Assembly (NCBI RefSeq): GCF_041200145.1
Contig: NZ_CP165734.1
Location: forward strand, 496,001 to 560,000
Length of the DNA: 64,000 nucleotides
Reading direction: 5' to 3'
DNA from: Bradyrhizobium sp. LLZ17
GTDB taxonomy: Bacteria > Pseudomonadota > Alphaproteobacteria > Rhizobiales > Xanthobacteraceae
The translations under genes were made by a program, and so were the position numbers. A model generated the notes under the pieces. It was not told the origin of the DNA, did not search any database, and worked only from the letters and a program-made list of their open reading frames with translations. Position 1 is the stretch's first letter. Every line of letters starts with the position of its first letter. Positions 32,925 to 43,353 of this stretch are shown here, piece after piece.

Positions 32925-33262
32925 TCAACTCGGACGGCGCTGTCAGTTCGGCTCTCTCGCACAGCTCCGCCACCGTTCGGCACGTGTGATCCGGAACATT
33001 GTACCGCACTTCCCATCGCGCGCACGAAAAGCGAGTTAGAGCACCTCTGTCAGCGCTACCAAGCGTCTCGGAGAGATCTCCGCTACACCAGCGGCGGCGG
33101 CTTATTCCCGAACCACCGCGACTTCGTCATGACCGGTGCAACATACTTATTTCCGATCATCAATTTCATTCTCTTTCCGTCCTGCTGCGTTATATGTCGG
33201 GTCTCCTATAACGGGGCATGCCGGTGCGAGACCGGCAAGGAGCAGGGGACCAAGCGGTCGGC
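32925..33262. other. 338-bp stretch without a gene
   Basis: No protein-like frame with a start signal. A small hairpin (GCCGGT/ACCGGC) lies at about 33218-33235 just before the next gene. No promoter could be assigned. Confidence 0.35.
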
Positions 33263-33457
33263 ATGTTCGAAGTGATCCTCACCAGGCGCAAGCGCTTTGG
33301 CTGGCGATGGCAGGTGTGCGACCAGTCCGGCAAGATATTCGCCGATGGTTTCGAGCGCACCCGGCCGTCGGCCAAATATCATGGCGACCGTGCGTTGTTC
33401 TTCCTGTTGTCGCAGGCCTATCTGCGCAATCGCTCCGCCGCGTCGAGCGAGGACTAG
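33263..33457 (+). CDS. Small conserved protein (64 aa)
   Basis: MFEVILTRRKRFGWRWQVCD, then GKIFADGFERTRPSAKYHGD and ALFFLLSQAYL. A two-strand sheet with W-R-W and a C-terminal helix; similar in cadence to the protein at 15053-15328. Short proteins of this kind are common in Bradyrhizobium (recalled). The ATG at 33263 fits best; the frame opens earlier at 33218. Confidence 0.6.
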   Translation: MFEVILTRRKRFGWRWQVCDQSGKIFADGFERTRPSAKYHGDRALFFLLSQAYLRNRSAASSED

Positions 33458-33511
33458 CGGCCTCCGTCGGTTCCGTAGAGCCAATTTGGTGGTCAGGCTA
33501 CAAACCATTGC

Positions 33512-34120
33512 GTTGCCCGACGGGCAAAACATCCCGGCGCTAGGTCAACACACGTCGTCAAAAATATTCCGCTTTACCGAAATTCGGAAACGGCGTATCT
33601 GTCGCCGCGACCCGGCCCAAGGAAGAGGGGCGTATCGCGATCGTCACGAACGCGGGCCGGGCGGCGGTGGACGTAAGCCACATCGGCGCGAAGGTGATCG
33701 CAGGGCGGGCAACCGTGAGCGAAGCGCATCGCGCGCACGACCGGTGTGGTTCGCGTACGGCAAAATCGTGTGGTCCTGGCGCCCGGGGTCTGTGCGCCAA
33801 GTCTTGCGGTGATGTGGCGGCCCAACCGGGCACGCATGTCAGTCAGCCGTGAGGCGACGGGGGCAATAGTGCATCGCTCCCCGGGGAGAGCGCGACATAA
33901 GCCGTCAAACCACTGCGCAGGGAAGGCCGTGTGTTGGGCTTCACCTGTATGCCGCTGTGCAGATTTCCTACTGCAACTTCGCACAGTGGACCGCGGGTGC
34001 CAGCCGGCACCCGGTCTTCCCTGCGCCCTCTTTCATTTGAGGGTAAGGCGACGAAGCAAGACTCGGGCGAATGCGCCGCGAGAATGCGAAGGTGCGTCTG
34101 CAATTGAAAATGCGCGCTGC
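33512..34120. repeat. Bradyrhizobium-type dispersed repeat, about 600 bp
   Basis: This block (from GTTGCCCGACGGGCAAAAC through AGAGGGGCGTATCGCGATCG, CTCCCCGGGGAGAGCGCGACA, GCGCAGGGAAGGCCG and CACCCGGTCTTCCCTGCGCC) matches, from memory, a long non-coding element scattered through Bradyrhizobium and Rhodopseudomonas genomes. It gives rise to many shadow frames but no gene. The boundaries are approximate and the copy may be internally deleted. Confidence 0.6.
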
Positions 34121-34147
34121 AGAAGCGACGTCGATGCTCCTTGCTCC

Positions 34148-34226
34148 GTCATTGCGAGCGCAGCGAAGCAATCTAGAAATGCATCTGCGGAAAGACTCTT
34201 GATTGCTTCGCTACGCTCGCAATGAC
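34148..34226. repeat. REP-like palindrome, copy 1
   Basis: GTCATTGCGAGCGCAGCGAA...GATTGCTTCGCTACGCTCGC and AATGAC form a 26-base-class inverted repeat around a variable centre. The same arms recur at 49597-49673. It lies just past the 3' end of the serine-hydrolase gene. Confidence 0.8.
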
Positions 34227-34293
34227 GATGTTGAAGCAGTTGCGCGAGATATGTCCCCACCTTCGCCGGAACGACGCCGAGGGCCAGCACGTC

Positions 34294-35562
34294 TCACGGG
34301 TGGCGTAGCTCCGGCGGAAAGGTGTCATAGACCAGGGCCTTGAACGCCGGCGTGATCCGCCCGCGCTCATTCTGGGTCTGCTGCATCAAGATGTAGACCA
34401 TGTCGAGCTTTGGATCGACGCCGAAATACGTTCCGCTGCCGCTGTCCCACTTCAACTCCCCGATCGAGCCCGGCGGCGGCGGCTTCGCATCGCCGGGATC
34501 GGTGCGCACCGCAAGGCCGTAGCCATAGCCAAAGCCGTCGCCAGGAAAATAGAAATAGTCGCGGCCGACGCCGGAGCCTGGTCCGATCTGGTCGGTCGTC
34601 ATGTCCTTGAAGGCGGCCGGACTGAGGTAGCGCTTGCCGTCGAACTCCCCGCCATTGAGCAGCATTTGCGAAAAGCGCTGATAGTCGGTCATGGTCGAGA
34701 GCAGGCCGCCGCCGCCGGATTGCCATTCCGGATGGGCGAGACGTTCGCGCTCAGCGTCGAGCAGGATCTGGTCACTCGGCAGCGGCCGCGCCATGCGCTC
34801 GAGTTCATCAGGCGTTGTCAGCACGAATTTGGTGCTGGTCATCCCGAGCGGATCGAAAATGCGCTGCTTCAGCGCGTCGTAGAGCGTCTGGCCGGTGATG
34901 ATCTCGATGACGCTGCCAAGCACGTCGGTGGAATGCCCGTAGCGCCACAGCGTCCCGGGTTGGCGCGCCAGCGGCAGCTTGGCGACGCGCTCGGCGAATA
35001 CCTTGTTGTCGAATTGACCCGCGAAGATGTCGGCTTCCTTGTAGGCGAGCTCGACCCATTTGCCGCCGATATAGTCGTAGCTGATGCCCGAGGTGTGCCG
35101 CATCAGGTCCCTGATGGTCACGGGATGGATCGGCGGCACGAGGTCGAGCGCCAGGGAGCCGTCGGGCTTGGTGATTTCGAGTCCGACCTTCGTGTCCGCG
35201 AAGAGAGGGATGTATTTCGAAACGGGGTCAGTGAGCGCAAGCTTGCCTTCGTCGATCAGCATCATCGCAGCCAGGCTGGTGATCGGCTTGGTCATGGAAT
35301 GGATCGCGAAGATCGTGTCCGGCGTCATCGACAGGCGGGTCCGGACGTCGCGGACGCCGAACATCTTGAAATAAACCGGCTTGCCGTGCTGCTGGATCAG
35401 GACGATGGCGCCCGGCAAACGGCCGGTGGTGACCTCGTTCTCGAAGAACGAGGTGACGCGTTGCAGCTTGTCGGCCGCCGGCGCGGGAATGTCGACGGCG
35501 CGGCTCCGCGCCATCGTGCCGGCCAGCATCGCCGCCCCGACCAGAAATTCACGACGCTTCAT
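34294..35562 (-). CDS. Serine hydrolase, class C beta-lactamase/EstB family
   Basis: 422 residues from the ATG at 35562 (GGAGGAAG upstream). A twin-arginine-like signal (MKRREFLVGAAMLAGTMARS) suggests export. Catalytic motifs: S-M-T-K (AIHSMTKPITSLAA) holds the nucleophile Ser and Lys, WRYGHSTDVLG has the Tyr, and WDSGSGTYFGVDP replaces the KTG box. These proteins cleave esters or peptides; substrate unknown. It is probably periplasmic. Downstream lie two palindromic elements. Confidence 0.85.
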   Translation of the reverse strand: MKRREFLVGAAMLAGTMARSRAVDIPAPAADKLQRVTSFFENEVTTGRLPGAIVLIQQHGKPVYFKMFGVRDVRTRLSMTPDTIFAIHSMTKPITSLAAMMLIDEGKLALTDPVSKYIPLFADTKVGLEITKPDGSLALDLVPPIHPVTIRDLMRHTSGISYDYIGGKWVELAYKEADIFAGQFDNKVFAERVAKLPLARQPGTLWRYGHSTDVLGSVIEIITGQTLYDALKQRIFDPLGMTSTKFVLTTPDELERMARPLPSDQILLDAERERLAHPEWQSGGGGLLSTMTDYQRFSQMLLNGGEFDGKRYLSPAAFKDMTTDQIGPGSGVGRDYFYFPGDGFGYGYGLAVRTDPGDAKPPPPGSIGELKWDSGSGTYFGVDPKLDMVYILMQQTQNERGRITPAFKALVYDTFPPELRHP

Positions 35563-35625
35563 CCGGACTTCCTCCCTCGTCGGGAACAAAGCCGCAAGAC
35601 GTCAGGGGCGTCAACAAGACTTCGA

Positions 35626-36189
35626 TTAAAAGCGCGTCACGATCTCAGACAGCACCGGTCGCGGGCGGTCCTCGCTCGGCTTGGTCGGCGTGCCCATATG
35701 GACGAAGCCGGCAAGCTTCTCGTCCGGCTTGAGGCCAAGCCCGTCCAGCACATCGCGGTCGAAGGAAAACCAGCCGGTCAGCCAGCAGGCGCCGTAGCCG
35801 AGCGCGGTCGCGGCCGTCACGATGTTCATGACGCTCGCGCCCGCGGACAATTCCTGCTCCCACGCCGGCACCTTCGGATGCGGCCGGGTGAAGCTGACGA
35901 TGCCGATCACCAGCGGCGCGTCGGTGAGGCGCTTGCGCTCGACCTCGACATCGGCCGCGGGCGCACCGGGATTCTTCCGGGCAAACACCTTCGCGATCAC
36001 CTCGCCGGCGCGCATCCGGGCGTCGCCCTCAAAGATGATGAAGCGCCAGGGCGCAAGCTTGCCGTGGTCGGGCACGCGCGCGCCGATGGTCAAGATGGTT
36101 TCGAGCTCGGCCGGCGAGGGGCCGGGCCCGGTCATGTCGCGCGGCTTGATCGAGCGGCGGGTCTTCAGGAGTTCGATGGCGTCGGGCAC
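35626..36189 (-). CDS. Nitroreductase family protein (YdjA-like)
   Basis: 187 residues from GTG at 36189 (AGAGGAAG upstream). Conserved FMN-binding pieces: LLKTRRSIKPRDM, GARVPDHGKLAPWRFIIFEG, SVMNIVTAATALGYGACWLT and GFVHMGTPTKPSEDRPRP. These are small FMN-dependent reductases that act as dimers. The substrate is unknown. It lies downstream of thrS on the same strand (93 bp). Confidence 0.85.
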   Translation of the reverse strand: MPDAIELLKTRRSIKPRDMTGPGPSPAELETILTIGARVPDHGKLAPWRFIIFEGDARMRAGEVIAKVFARKNPGAPAADVEVERKRLTDAPLVIGIVSFTRPHPKVPAWEQELSAGASVMNIVTAATALGYGACWLTGWFSFDRDVLDGLGLKPDEKLAGFVHMGTPTKPSEDRPRPVLSEIVTRF

Positions 36190-36282
36190 TGGGGCTTCCT
36201 CTTCGGCTGGTCGTCGGGCGTGCACGCCCCAGATAGGAATGCACGCCCGCAACCGAAACCGAGTTTAGACCGATTTCAGGGA

Positions 36283-38325
36283 TCAGGCCCGCTCGCGCAT
36301 CCGCCGGACATCCGGCGGGGTGGCCTCGTCGACCAGCGCGGCGATCGCCTCGGCCGTCGGCATTACCTTCTGCCCGTCACTGCCGAGCCGGCGGACCGAG
36401 ACCGAGTGCGTCTCGGCTTCCTTCTTGCCGACCACGAGCAGCGCCGGGATCTTTGCCAGCGAGTGCTCGCGGACCTTATAGTTGATCTTTTCGTTGCGCA
36501 GGTCGATCTCGACCCGAAGCCCGGCCCGACGCGCGGCTTCCATAACCTGCTTGGCGTACTCGTCGCCTTCCGAGGTGATGGTCGTGACCACCGCCTGCAC
36601 CGGCGAGAGCCAGAGCGGGAAGTTGCCGGCATAGTGCTCGATCAGGATGCCGATGTAGCGCTCCATCGAGCCGCAGATCGCGCGGTGCACCATCACCGGC
36701 GGTTTCTTGCTGCCGTCGTGGTCGATGTAGAACGCACCGAACCGTTCCGGCAGGTTGAAGTCGACCTGCGTGGTGCCGCACTGCCAGTCACGCCCGATGG
36801 CGTCGCGCAGCACATATTCGAACTTCGGCCCGTAGAACGCGCCCTCGCCCGGATTGATCTCGGTCTTGATGTGATTGTTCTGCGACTGGATCTCGCGCAG
36901 CACCGTCGCCATCACGCGTTCGGCGTGATCCCACATCGCATCGGTGCCGACGCGCCTCTCCGGCCGGGTCGACAGCTTCACGGTAAGCTCGCCCGTGAAG
37001 CCGAAGTCCGCATAGGTCGACAGGATGAGGTCGTTGATCTTCAGGCACTCGTCAGCGAGCTGATCCTCGGTGCAGAAGATATGCGCGTCGTCCTGGGTGA
37101 AGCCGCGCACGCGCATCAGCCCGTGCATGGCGCCGGAGGGCTCGTAACGATGCACCACGCCGAATTCGGCGAGCCGCAAGGGCAGGTCGCGATAGCTCTT
37201 CAGGCCGTGCTTGAAGATCTGAACGTGGCCCGGGCAGTTCATCGGCTTCAGCGCGAACCAGCGCTTGTCCTCGGCCTCGTCGCCGGCGGACTGCGCCGCG
37301 AACATGTTCTCGCGATACCAGCCCCAATGGCCGGACGTCTCCCACAGCGACTTGTCGAGGATCTGCGGCGCGTTGACCTCGCTGTAATCGCCGGTCAGGC
37401 GACGGCGCATATAGGCGATCAGTTGCTGGAAGATGGTCCAGCCCTTGGGGTGCCAGAACACGACGCCCGGACCTTCCTCCTGGAAATGGAAGAGGTCGAG
37501 CTCGCGCCCGAGCTTGCGGTGGTCGCGTTTCTCGGCTTCCTCGATCTGCTTGAGGTAAGCGTCGAGATCCTCCTGCTTGGCGAACGCCGTCCCGTAGATG
37601 CGCGTCAGCATCGGGTTGTTGCTATCGCCACGCCAATAGGCGCCGGCCACCTTCATCAATTTGAAGGCGTTGCCGACCTTGCCGGTCGAGGTCATGTGCG
37701 GGCCGCGGCAGAGATCGAACCAGTCGCCCTGATAATAGATCTTGATCGGTTCGTTGCCGGGAATGGCATCGACCAGCTCGACCTTGAAGGCTTCGCCCTT
37801 GTCGCGGAACACCTGTTTGGTCTTCTCGCGATCCCAAACCTCTTTCGTGAAAGGCTTGTCGCGCGCGATGAGCTCGCGCATCTTCTTCTCGATCGCGGCA
37901 AAGTCTTCCGGGGTGAACGGCTCGTTGCGAAAGAAATCGTAGTAGAAGCCGTTCTCGATCACGGGTCCGATGGTGACCTGGGTGCCCGGCCACAGCATCT
38001 GCACGGCCTCCGCCAGCACGTGGGCGCAGTCGTGGCGGATCAGCTCCAGCGCGCGCGGATCGTCGCGGTTCACCAGCTCGATCTTCGCGTCGTTCTCGAT
38101 GGCATCGTTGAGGTCGGCGAGCTCGCCGTCCAGCGCCATCGCCACCGTGCGTTTGGCCAGCGACGGCGAGATGCCCTTGGCGATCTCCATCCCGGTCGTG
38201 CTCTTGGGGTATTCGCGCCGGGCGCCGTCGGGGAAGGTGAGGGTGATCTTTTCGGGCGGGGTCACGGGTCTCAAATTGCTGAGGCTGTACTGGAAGCCGG
38301 ATTCGGACTTGGGCTGGTCGGTCAT
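36283..38325 (-). CDS. thrS: Threonyl-tRNA synthetase
   Basis: 680 residues from the ATG at 38325 (AGGAG upstream). Domain order: TGS (residues about 20-85), the editing domain with [12 protein letters not shown], then the class II core with motif 1, motif 2 ([20 protein letters not shown]), the zinc Cys in [11 protein letters not shown], and motif 3 ([20 protein letters not shown]), followed by the anticodon-binding domain. All catalytic and zinc residues appear present. This charges tRNA-Thr in the cytoplasm and should be essential. The N-terminal extension (about 15 residues) is typical of alphaproteobacteria. A long plus-strand open frame across it is a shadow. Confidence 0.97.
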   Translation of the reverse strand: MTDQPKSESGFQYSLSNLRPVTPPEKITLTFPDGARREYPKSTTGMEIAKGISPSLAKRTVAMALDGELADLNDAIENDAKIELVNRDDPRALELIRHDCAHVLAEAVQMLWPGTQVTIGPVIENGFYYDFFRNEPFTPEDFAAIEKKMRELIARDKPFTKEVWDREKTKQVFRDKGEAFKVELVDAIPGNEPIKIYYQGDWFDLCRGPHMTSTGKVGNAFKLMKVAGAYWRGDSNNPMLTRIYGTAFAKQEDLDAYLKQIEEAEKRDHRKLGRELDLFHFQEEGPGVVFWHPKGWTIFQQLIAYMRRRLTGDYSEVNAPQILDKSLWETSGHWGWYRENMFAAQSAGDEAEDKRWFALKPMNCPGHVQIFKHGLKSYRDLPLRLAEFGVVHRYEPSGAMHGLMRVRGFTQDDAHIFCTEDQLADECLKINDLILSTYADFGFTGELTVKLSTRPERRVGTDAMWDHAERVMATVLREIQSQNNHIKTEINPGEGAFYGPKFEYVLRDAIGRDWQCGTTQVDFNLPERFGAFYIDHDGSKKPPVMVHRAICGSMERYIGILIEHYAGNFPLWLSPVQAVVTTITSEGDEYAKQVMEAARRAGLRVEIDLRNEKINYKVREHSLAKIPALLVVGKKEAETHSVSVRRLGSDGQKVMPTAEAIAALVDEATPPDVRRMRERA

Positions 38326-38641
38326 GTCTTTTCTCCTGAGGCTCACTCCTGCGAACGAGCGCAGGTAAGCGGGAACGAGCGATATATCAGGCGATTCGGC
38401 CTGTGCAATCCGGCAATTCCAAGAAAGCGGCCGCCACAGGCCGGTGTCTTGCACCAACTATTTCGCATGGCGGCCCTCAAGTCGCGGTCTTGTCGTGCTG
38501 GAGCTGGTCCTGGCGGTCCTGGCCCCGGCCGGCCGCTGCCGCTCCGGCCTGAGGCCAGCGTCTCCCCTGCGCAAGGCGCTTGGCAAACCGCCGGAGACAG
38601 CGCTAGAAGCCAGTCATGGGGACCAAAGAGAGTTGACTGAG

Positions 38642-39031
38642 ATGAGGATCATTCTGGCGGTTGCTGCGGTGCTCTATTCAGCCTCCGCGCTTGCACAAAC
38701 CGATAAGCCACCGATGGTGGGGGACAAGCCGCTGATGCAGGTCAAGCCCAAGGGGACCAAGGGCACCAAGGAGGCCGCCGCCAAGCCGGCCGCTGCCGCG
38801 CCGAAGGGCAAGCCGCAGTCGATCGCGGTGCGGCTCCAGGCCTGCCTGGACCTCGATGACGGTACCAAGGACCGCCTCAATTGCTACGACGCGGTGATCC
38901 CGCCGGCGCCGAAGCCGAAGCCCCCGAAGGCCAAGGGCGTCGCCGATTGTCGCCTCTTCAAGGAAGAGGACGAGCGGCTGGCCTGCTTCAACGGCTTTGC
39001 CGAGAGCATTCCCAAGCTGCCGAAGACTTGA
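38642..39031 (+). CDS. Exported Lys/Pro/Ala-rich protein (129 aa)
   Basis: MRIILAVAAVLYSASALAQT is a signal peptide. The mature part has a Lys/Ala/Pro-rich linker (KGTKGTKEAAAKPAAAAPKG) and then RLQACLDLDDGTKDRLNCYD and ADCRLFKEEDERLACFNGFA, two similar Cys-x(n)-L-x-C-[YF] units. Such repeats occur in small periplasmic proteins. The start ATG at 38642 is close to the upstream thrS promoter region. The function is unknown. Confidence 0.7.
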   Translation: MRIILAVAAVLYSASALAQTDKPPMVGDKPLMQVKPKGTKGTKEAAAKPAAAAPKGKPQSIAVRLQACLDLDDGTKDRLNCYDAVIPPAPKPKPPKAKGVADCRLFKEEDERLACFNGFAESIPKLPKT

Positions 39032-39119
39032 GCGACAACAATCGAGGATCACGCGCTGCGCGTCTGCGTGATCCTATCTGAACGACGTCGTCATTGGAGC
39101 GCTGGACGCAACCGCCAAA

Positions 39120-40406
39120 CTAGCGGCCCGATACCGATGATGTGGTGGCGGCAACGCGCGTGAGCGCCAGGGCCGGCGTCGCCGACATCTTCACCAGCAC
39201 ATCCTTGAGCGGATATTGCGTCCATGCGCGGTTGACGTAGTCGCGATGGGTAATGCCGTCGCCGGTTTCGACGAACACCACGCTGCCAGGATGTAGCGGC
39301 CCATCCATCTCTTCGGAGACGCTGATGCCCTTCTGCCGCAGCATGCTCATCAGCTCGCGGTCGCGCCGCGCGGTGTAATGGGTATAGGAGCTGACGAAAA
39401 AGCCGGAACGGTGGCTCTCGATCCAGGAGGCGAACTTGTCCATTTCGCCATAGACCGCATCGAGTAGAACGACGCCGCGAACGCGGTCGCTGATGCCGCC
39501 GACCTCGAGGCTCCAGGCGGTCGGCAGGAAGCCGCCGCTGTAGCCGACGATCACGATCGGCATATCGGCGAAGGCGCGCGCATTGTTGGGATCGCCGGTG
39601 AGGCGGGCCAGATGCTCGGCCGATTCCGTCATGAAGCGCTTGAGGCCGCCCGGCTGCCAGAACTTGCCGGCGCTGGAATCTGCGGCGTCGACCGCCATCT
39701 GCGGTGCGAGGAGCACGGCATTGGCGCCGGAATCGCTGATCTGCTGCGGCACCAGTTGCCGGTCGCGCACGTCCCGCTCCAGCGTCGCCCCATTGCCATG
39801 GAAGAACACCACGATGACGCCCGGCTTGCGCACGTCGAAATGTTCGGGAACGTGCATCAGCACGCGGCTGTCATTGTAGGTCTCGTCCTGCCAGAACACG
39901 CGACCGGAATAGCTGCGGTGGCCGCGGCGGTCGCCCTTTGAGATGTTGAGGAAGGGCGCGTCGGAAGCCGGGTTGTTGCCGAAATACGGGAAGGCGGACG
40001 ACTTCATGCTGACGAGGGTGGTCAGGTCTTCGCGCGGCGGACGCTGATAGGGGACCTGCGGCGCGAGCGAGGCGACCTTGTAGGGTGCCTGCTGGGGCTG
40101 CTGCTGCACGGCGCGCTTGGGCGAGAAGTCCGACATCTGCCGTTGCAGCAAGCTCTCGCTCGCGGCGGGGAAGCGCTCCCTGAATTGCGGAGCAGGGAAG
40201 CGATCCTCGAACGTATCGCTGCTCGCGACTTGCGAATTGGTCTTGGCGACGACCTGAACGTTGGCTTGTGAGTTCGCGGCGAGCGCCGCCGGATTGGGCG
40301 AATTGCCGCATTGAACCAGCATCAGCGAGATCGGCACCAAGGCTGAGATCAGGGTGAACCGGAGCGCACGACCGCGTCGACCGGACCTCGTCCGATCAGC
40401 ACGCAT
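39120..40406 (-). CDS. Lipoprotein with alpha/beta-hydrolase fold
   Basis: Start taken at the ATG at 40406; the basic n-region and hydrophobic segment end in a lipobox-like LMLVQCG. A Pro/Gln-rich linker follows. The hydrolase core shows GVIVVFFHGNGATLERDVRD (oxyanion region), VIVGYSGGFLPTAWSLEV (nucleophile Ser in GYSGG) and VVLLDAVYGEMDK. The catalytic His is probably in the last 60 residues. Anchored to a membrane, probably facing the periplasm. The substrate is unknown. The frame is open upstream to 40481. Confidence 0.7.
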   Translation of the reverse strand: MRADRTRSGRRGRALRFTLISALVPISLMLVQCGNSPNPAALAANSQANVQVVAKTNSQVASSDTFEDRFPAPQFRERFPAASESLLQRQMSDFSPKRAVQQQPQQAPYKVASLAPQVPYQRPPREDLTTLVSMKSSAFPYFGNNPASDAPFLNISKGDRRGHRSYSGRVFWQDETYNDSRVLMHVPEHFDVRKPGVIVVFFHGNGATLERDVRDRQLVPQQISDSGANAVLLAPQMAVDAADSSAGKFWQPGGLKRFMTESAEHLARLTGDPNNARAFADMPIVIVGYSGGFLPTAWSLEVGGISDRVRGVVLLDAVYGEMDKFASWIESHRSGFFVSSYTHYTARRDRELMSMLRQKGISVSEEMDGPLHPGSVVFVETGDGITHRDYVNRAWTQYPLKDVLVKMSATPALALTRVAATTSSVSGR

Positions 40407-40768
40407 GTCAGCTCTCACGTTAGCAACGGCCCCGACCATCCACCCATGACCCCAAGCCATGAACCCAAAGTCCAGCGGCAATCTTTAAGCAAATTGAACC
40501 GACTGGCATTTAGGCGGCGTTAAGTGTCCGGACAAACTTCCCCACATCCGGAACGATCAAAAGGACCATGCAATCGTGTCGTGATTGTGGGGAAGGGGAA
40601 CGGGATTCTCCGGGCTCTGGGAGTCTTATTGCTTAAGGGCGTCCACGCGCGGTGTTGTGGTACCTATTTCGTTTGCCTCATTTAACCCGTGTTAACCCTG
40701 CTTGAATTGACTGGACCAATCTGCACGATGCATCCCATCAGGCGCGATGCCTGAGCTTAAGGACCCCG
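40407..40768. other. 362-bp intergenic region between divergent genes
   Basis: It contains TTAACCCGTGTTAACC (40684-40699), two TTAACC half-sites only 6 bases apart rather than the 7 of a full CtrA box. No gene or RNA was recognised. It should hold the promoters of the lipoprotein and permease genes. Confidence 0.35.
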
Positions 40769-42136
40769 ATGACGGCATCAGATGCGGCAACCGTGCCCTG
40801 GACTGGCCGCTTGACCGGAGGCGGCTCCGGGGTCTCCGTTCTGGTCGCAACCGCCATCGTGGTCGCCGACATGATCGGGGTCGGCGTCTTCACCAGCCTC
40901 GGTTTTCAGGTCAAGGATATCCCGTCCGGCTTCTCGATCCTCCTGCTGTGGACCGTCGGCGGCATCGTCGCGCTGTGTGGGGTGTTCTCCTATAGCGAGC
41001 TGGGCGCGATGTTTCCGCGCTCGAGCGGCGAGTACAATTTCCTCGGCCGCGCCTACCATCCCGCCTTCGGCTTCCTCGCCGGTTGGGTTTCGGCGACGGT
41101 CGGTTTTGCCGCGCCGGTGGCACTCGCCGCCATGGCCTTCGGCGAATACGCCAAATCGGTCATTCCCGGCTTGCCGCCGATCCCGCTCGCCATCGGCGTG
41201 GTGTGGCTGGTCTCGCTCGTGCAGCTGACCGGCGTCAGGCACTCCGCGAGCTTCCAGCTGATCTCGACCATCCTGAAGGTCGTGCTGATCGTGGCCTTCC
41301 TGGTCGCCGGCTTCGTCATCGGCACGCCACAGCCGATCTCGTTTGCTCCGCAGGCCGGCGATCTCGCCCACGTCGTCAGCGCACCTTTCGCGATTGGGCT
41401 CGTCTTCGTGATGTACTCGTTCTCAGGCTGGAACGCCGCGACCTACATTATCGGCGAGATGAACACGCCGGAACGGAGTCTTCCGCGAGCGCTGCTTGCG
41501 GGGACGCTGATCGTGCTCGTGCTGTATGTCGCGCTCAATGCGGTGTTTTTGTACTCCACGCCGATCGGCGCGCTGGCCGGCCAGCTCGACGTCGCAAGCA
41601 TCGCCGGCAGCGCCATCTTCGGCGGGATTGGCGGCAGGGTCGTCGGTGCGATGATCTGCGTCGGGCTGATCTCCTCGATCAGCGCGATGATGTGGATCGG
41701 CCCGCGCGTGATGATGACGATGGGGGAGGACATTCCGGCGCTTCGCGTGTTCTCGCGCAAGTCGACGAGGGGCGCGCCGGCCTATGCCATCCTGTTTCAG
41801 CTCGCGGTTTCGAACCTGCTGCTGTTCACGCGCAGTTTTGAGGCGGTGCTCGACTTCATCCAGTTTGCGCTGCTGTTCTGCTCGTTCTTCACGGTGGCCG
41901 GCGTCATCAAGCTGCGCATCAGCGATCCCGACCTGCCGCGGCCCTATCGCGCCTGGGGGTATCCGTTTACGCCGCTGGTTTTCCTGCTCGTGACCGCGTT
42001 CATGATGTACTACCTCTTGACCGAGCGGCCGGTGCAGTCGCTCATGGGAATGCTCGTGATGTTCTCGGGCCTGTTGATTTATGCTGTTTTCCGCGGGCGG
42101 CCGGTCGCCGCTGCCAATCCATTACATCGCGAATAG
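40769..42136 (+). CDS. APC-family amino acid permease
   Basis: 455 residues with 12 membrane helices. The first helix has the APC signature VVADMIGVGVFTSLGFQV, and helix 6 carries FVMYSFSGWNAATYIIGEMN; MNTPERSLPRALLAG follows in the conserved loop. These transporters move amino acids or polyamines by proton exchange or symport; the substrate cannot be told from sequence. The stop is 2 bp before the next gene, so the two are likely co-transcribed. Confidence 0.9.
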   Translation: MTASDAATVPWTGRLTGGGSGVSVLVATAIVVADMIGVGVFTSLGFQVKDIPSGFSILLLWTVGGIVALCGVFSYSELGAMFPRSSGEYNFLGRAYHPAFGFLAGWVSATVGFAAPVALAAMAFGEYAKSVIPGLPPIPLAIGVVWLVSLVQLTGVRHSASFQLISTILKVVLIVAFLVAGFVIGTPQPISFAPQAGDLAHVVSAPFAIGLVFVMYSFSGWNAATYIIGEMNTPERSLPRALLAGTLIVLVLYVALNAVFLYSTPIGALAGQLDVASIAGSAIFGGIGGRVVGAMICVGLISSISAMMWIGPRVMMTMGEDIPALRVFSRKSTRGAPAYAILFQLAVSNLLLFTRSFEAVLDFIQFALLFCSFFTVAGVIKLRISDPDLPRPYRAWGYPFTPLVFLLVTAFMMYYLLTERPVQSLMGMLVMFSGLLIYAVFRGRPVAAANPLHRE

Positions 42137-42138
42137 AT

Positions 42139-43353
42139 ATGTTCCGATCTCTGAGAATTGCGGCCGCCGCTATTGCGCTGCTGGCCGCGGCCATCTCCTC
42201 CGCGCGTGCTGCCGAGGTCACCTTCGACGACACCGCGCGCTTCCTTGCGGGCATGCAGCCTTCGGCGGATTCGCCGCTGGTGGCGCTCACGAGGGACCCG
42301 TCCTGGCAGCATCACGCAAGATTCTTCGATAGTGCTTTCGCCCAGCTCGAGCAGCGGCAATTGTCGAAGATCCGGATCTGGTCCGATGTCAACCTCGCCG
42401 CGCCCCGGCCGACCATGTTCTACATGTTCAGCGGCCCGGATTTTCTCTACGCCAATGCGTTCTACTCGAAGGCCAGCACCTATGTGCTCGGCGCGCTGGA
42501 GCCGGTCGGTGCAGTGCCTGACCTGTCCAGGCTGCCGCGCGGTTCGGTTGGTGCGGCGCTCTACAATGTCGAGCGCTCGCTCGGCTCGATCCTGAGCTTC
42601 TCCTTCTTCATCACCAAGCAGATGAAGGTCGACCTGCACGCCAACCAGGTCAACGGCACCTTGCCGATCCTCTATGTCTTCCTGGCGCGCTCCGGCAAGA
42701 CCATCCGCAACGTCGAGATGGTCGCGGTCGACGACAAGGGCGGAATGCACACGGGCAGCGACAACCCGGGACCGAATGCCACCCGCGGCGTCCGCATCGT
42801 TTTTGCCGGGAGCGACGGTGAGGCGCGCACGCTGTATTATTTCTCGACCGATCTCTCGAATTCCGGCGCGCGCGCAGCCGGCTTCCTGAAGTTCTGCGAG
42901 ACGCTCGGGCCCGGCAACAGCCTGATCAAGAGCGCGTCCTATCTGCTGCATGGCGGCAACTTCACCGTCGTTCGCGACTGGCTGCTCGCCAACAGCTCGA
43001 GCATCATCCAGGACGATTCCGGGATTCCGCTGGCGAACTACAATGCGCGGCAATGGCGGTTCTTCCCGTTCGGCCGCTATCTCGGGCCGATCAATGAATT
43101 CCCCGGCCGCTATCAGGAGCGATACGCGGAATTGTTCACGCGCGCGCAGCCGATCGATTTTGGCGTCGGCTATCGCTGGCGGATGCACGAATCGAATTTG
43201 CTGCTGTCGGTGAAGGTGCCGGGGAGCGAGATCGCGCCCACCGGGGAGACCACCTCGTCGGCCGAGCCGCCGCCGAAACCGCCACGCCCGAAACGGCCGC
43301 GTCCGCCCGAGCCGATCCCGCCGCCGCCGGGGCGCTTCTTCTGGTTTCGCTAG
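42139..43353 (+). CDS. Exported hypothetical protein (404 aa) after the permease
   Basis: A signal peptide (MFRSLRIAAAAIALLAAAIS) with cleavage near ARA. The body has no domain I recognise; segments such as TMFYMFSGPDFLYANAFYSK and LFTRAQPIDFGVGYRWRMHE look like a secreted globular protein. The last 45 residues are Pro/Arg-rich (PPPKPPRPKRPRPPEPIPPP). Its 2-bp spacing from the permease suggests one operon. Its partner gene 43354-43566 abuts it on the other strand. Confidence 0.75.
   Translation: MFRSLRIAAAAIALLAAAISSARAAEVTFDDTARFLAGMQPSADSPLVALTRDPSWQHHARFFDSAFAQLEQRQLSKIRIWSDVNLAAPRPTMFYMFSGPDFLYANAFYSKASTYVLGALEPVGAVPDLSRLPRGSVGAALYNVERSLGSILSFSFFITKQMKVDLHANQVNGTLPILYVFLARSGKTIRNVEMVAVDDKGGMHTGSDNPGPNATRGVRIVFAGSDGEARTLYYFSTDLSNSGARAAGFLKFCETLGPGNSLIKSASYLLHGGNFTVVRDWLLANSSSIIQDDSGIPLANYNARQWRFFPFGRYLGPINEFPGRYQERYAELFTRAQPIDFGVGYRWRMHESNLLLSVKVPGSEIAPTGETTSSAEPPPKPPRPKRPRPPEPIPPPPGRFFWFR

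Noticed and set aside
33574..33984. 136-codon minus-strand frame
   Set aside because: Falls entirely inside the dispersed repeat at 33512-34120, which produces such frames wherever it occurs.
34666..38640. A 1324-codon plus-strand open frame
   Set aside because: It lies opposite the serine hydrolase, nitroreductase and thrS genes, whose motifs are unmistakable. Its composition (Arg/His/Gly-rich) is that of a high-GC antisense shadow.
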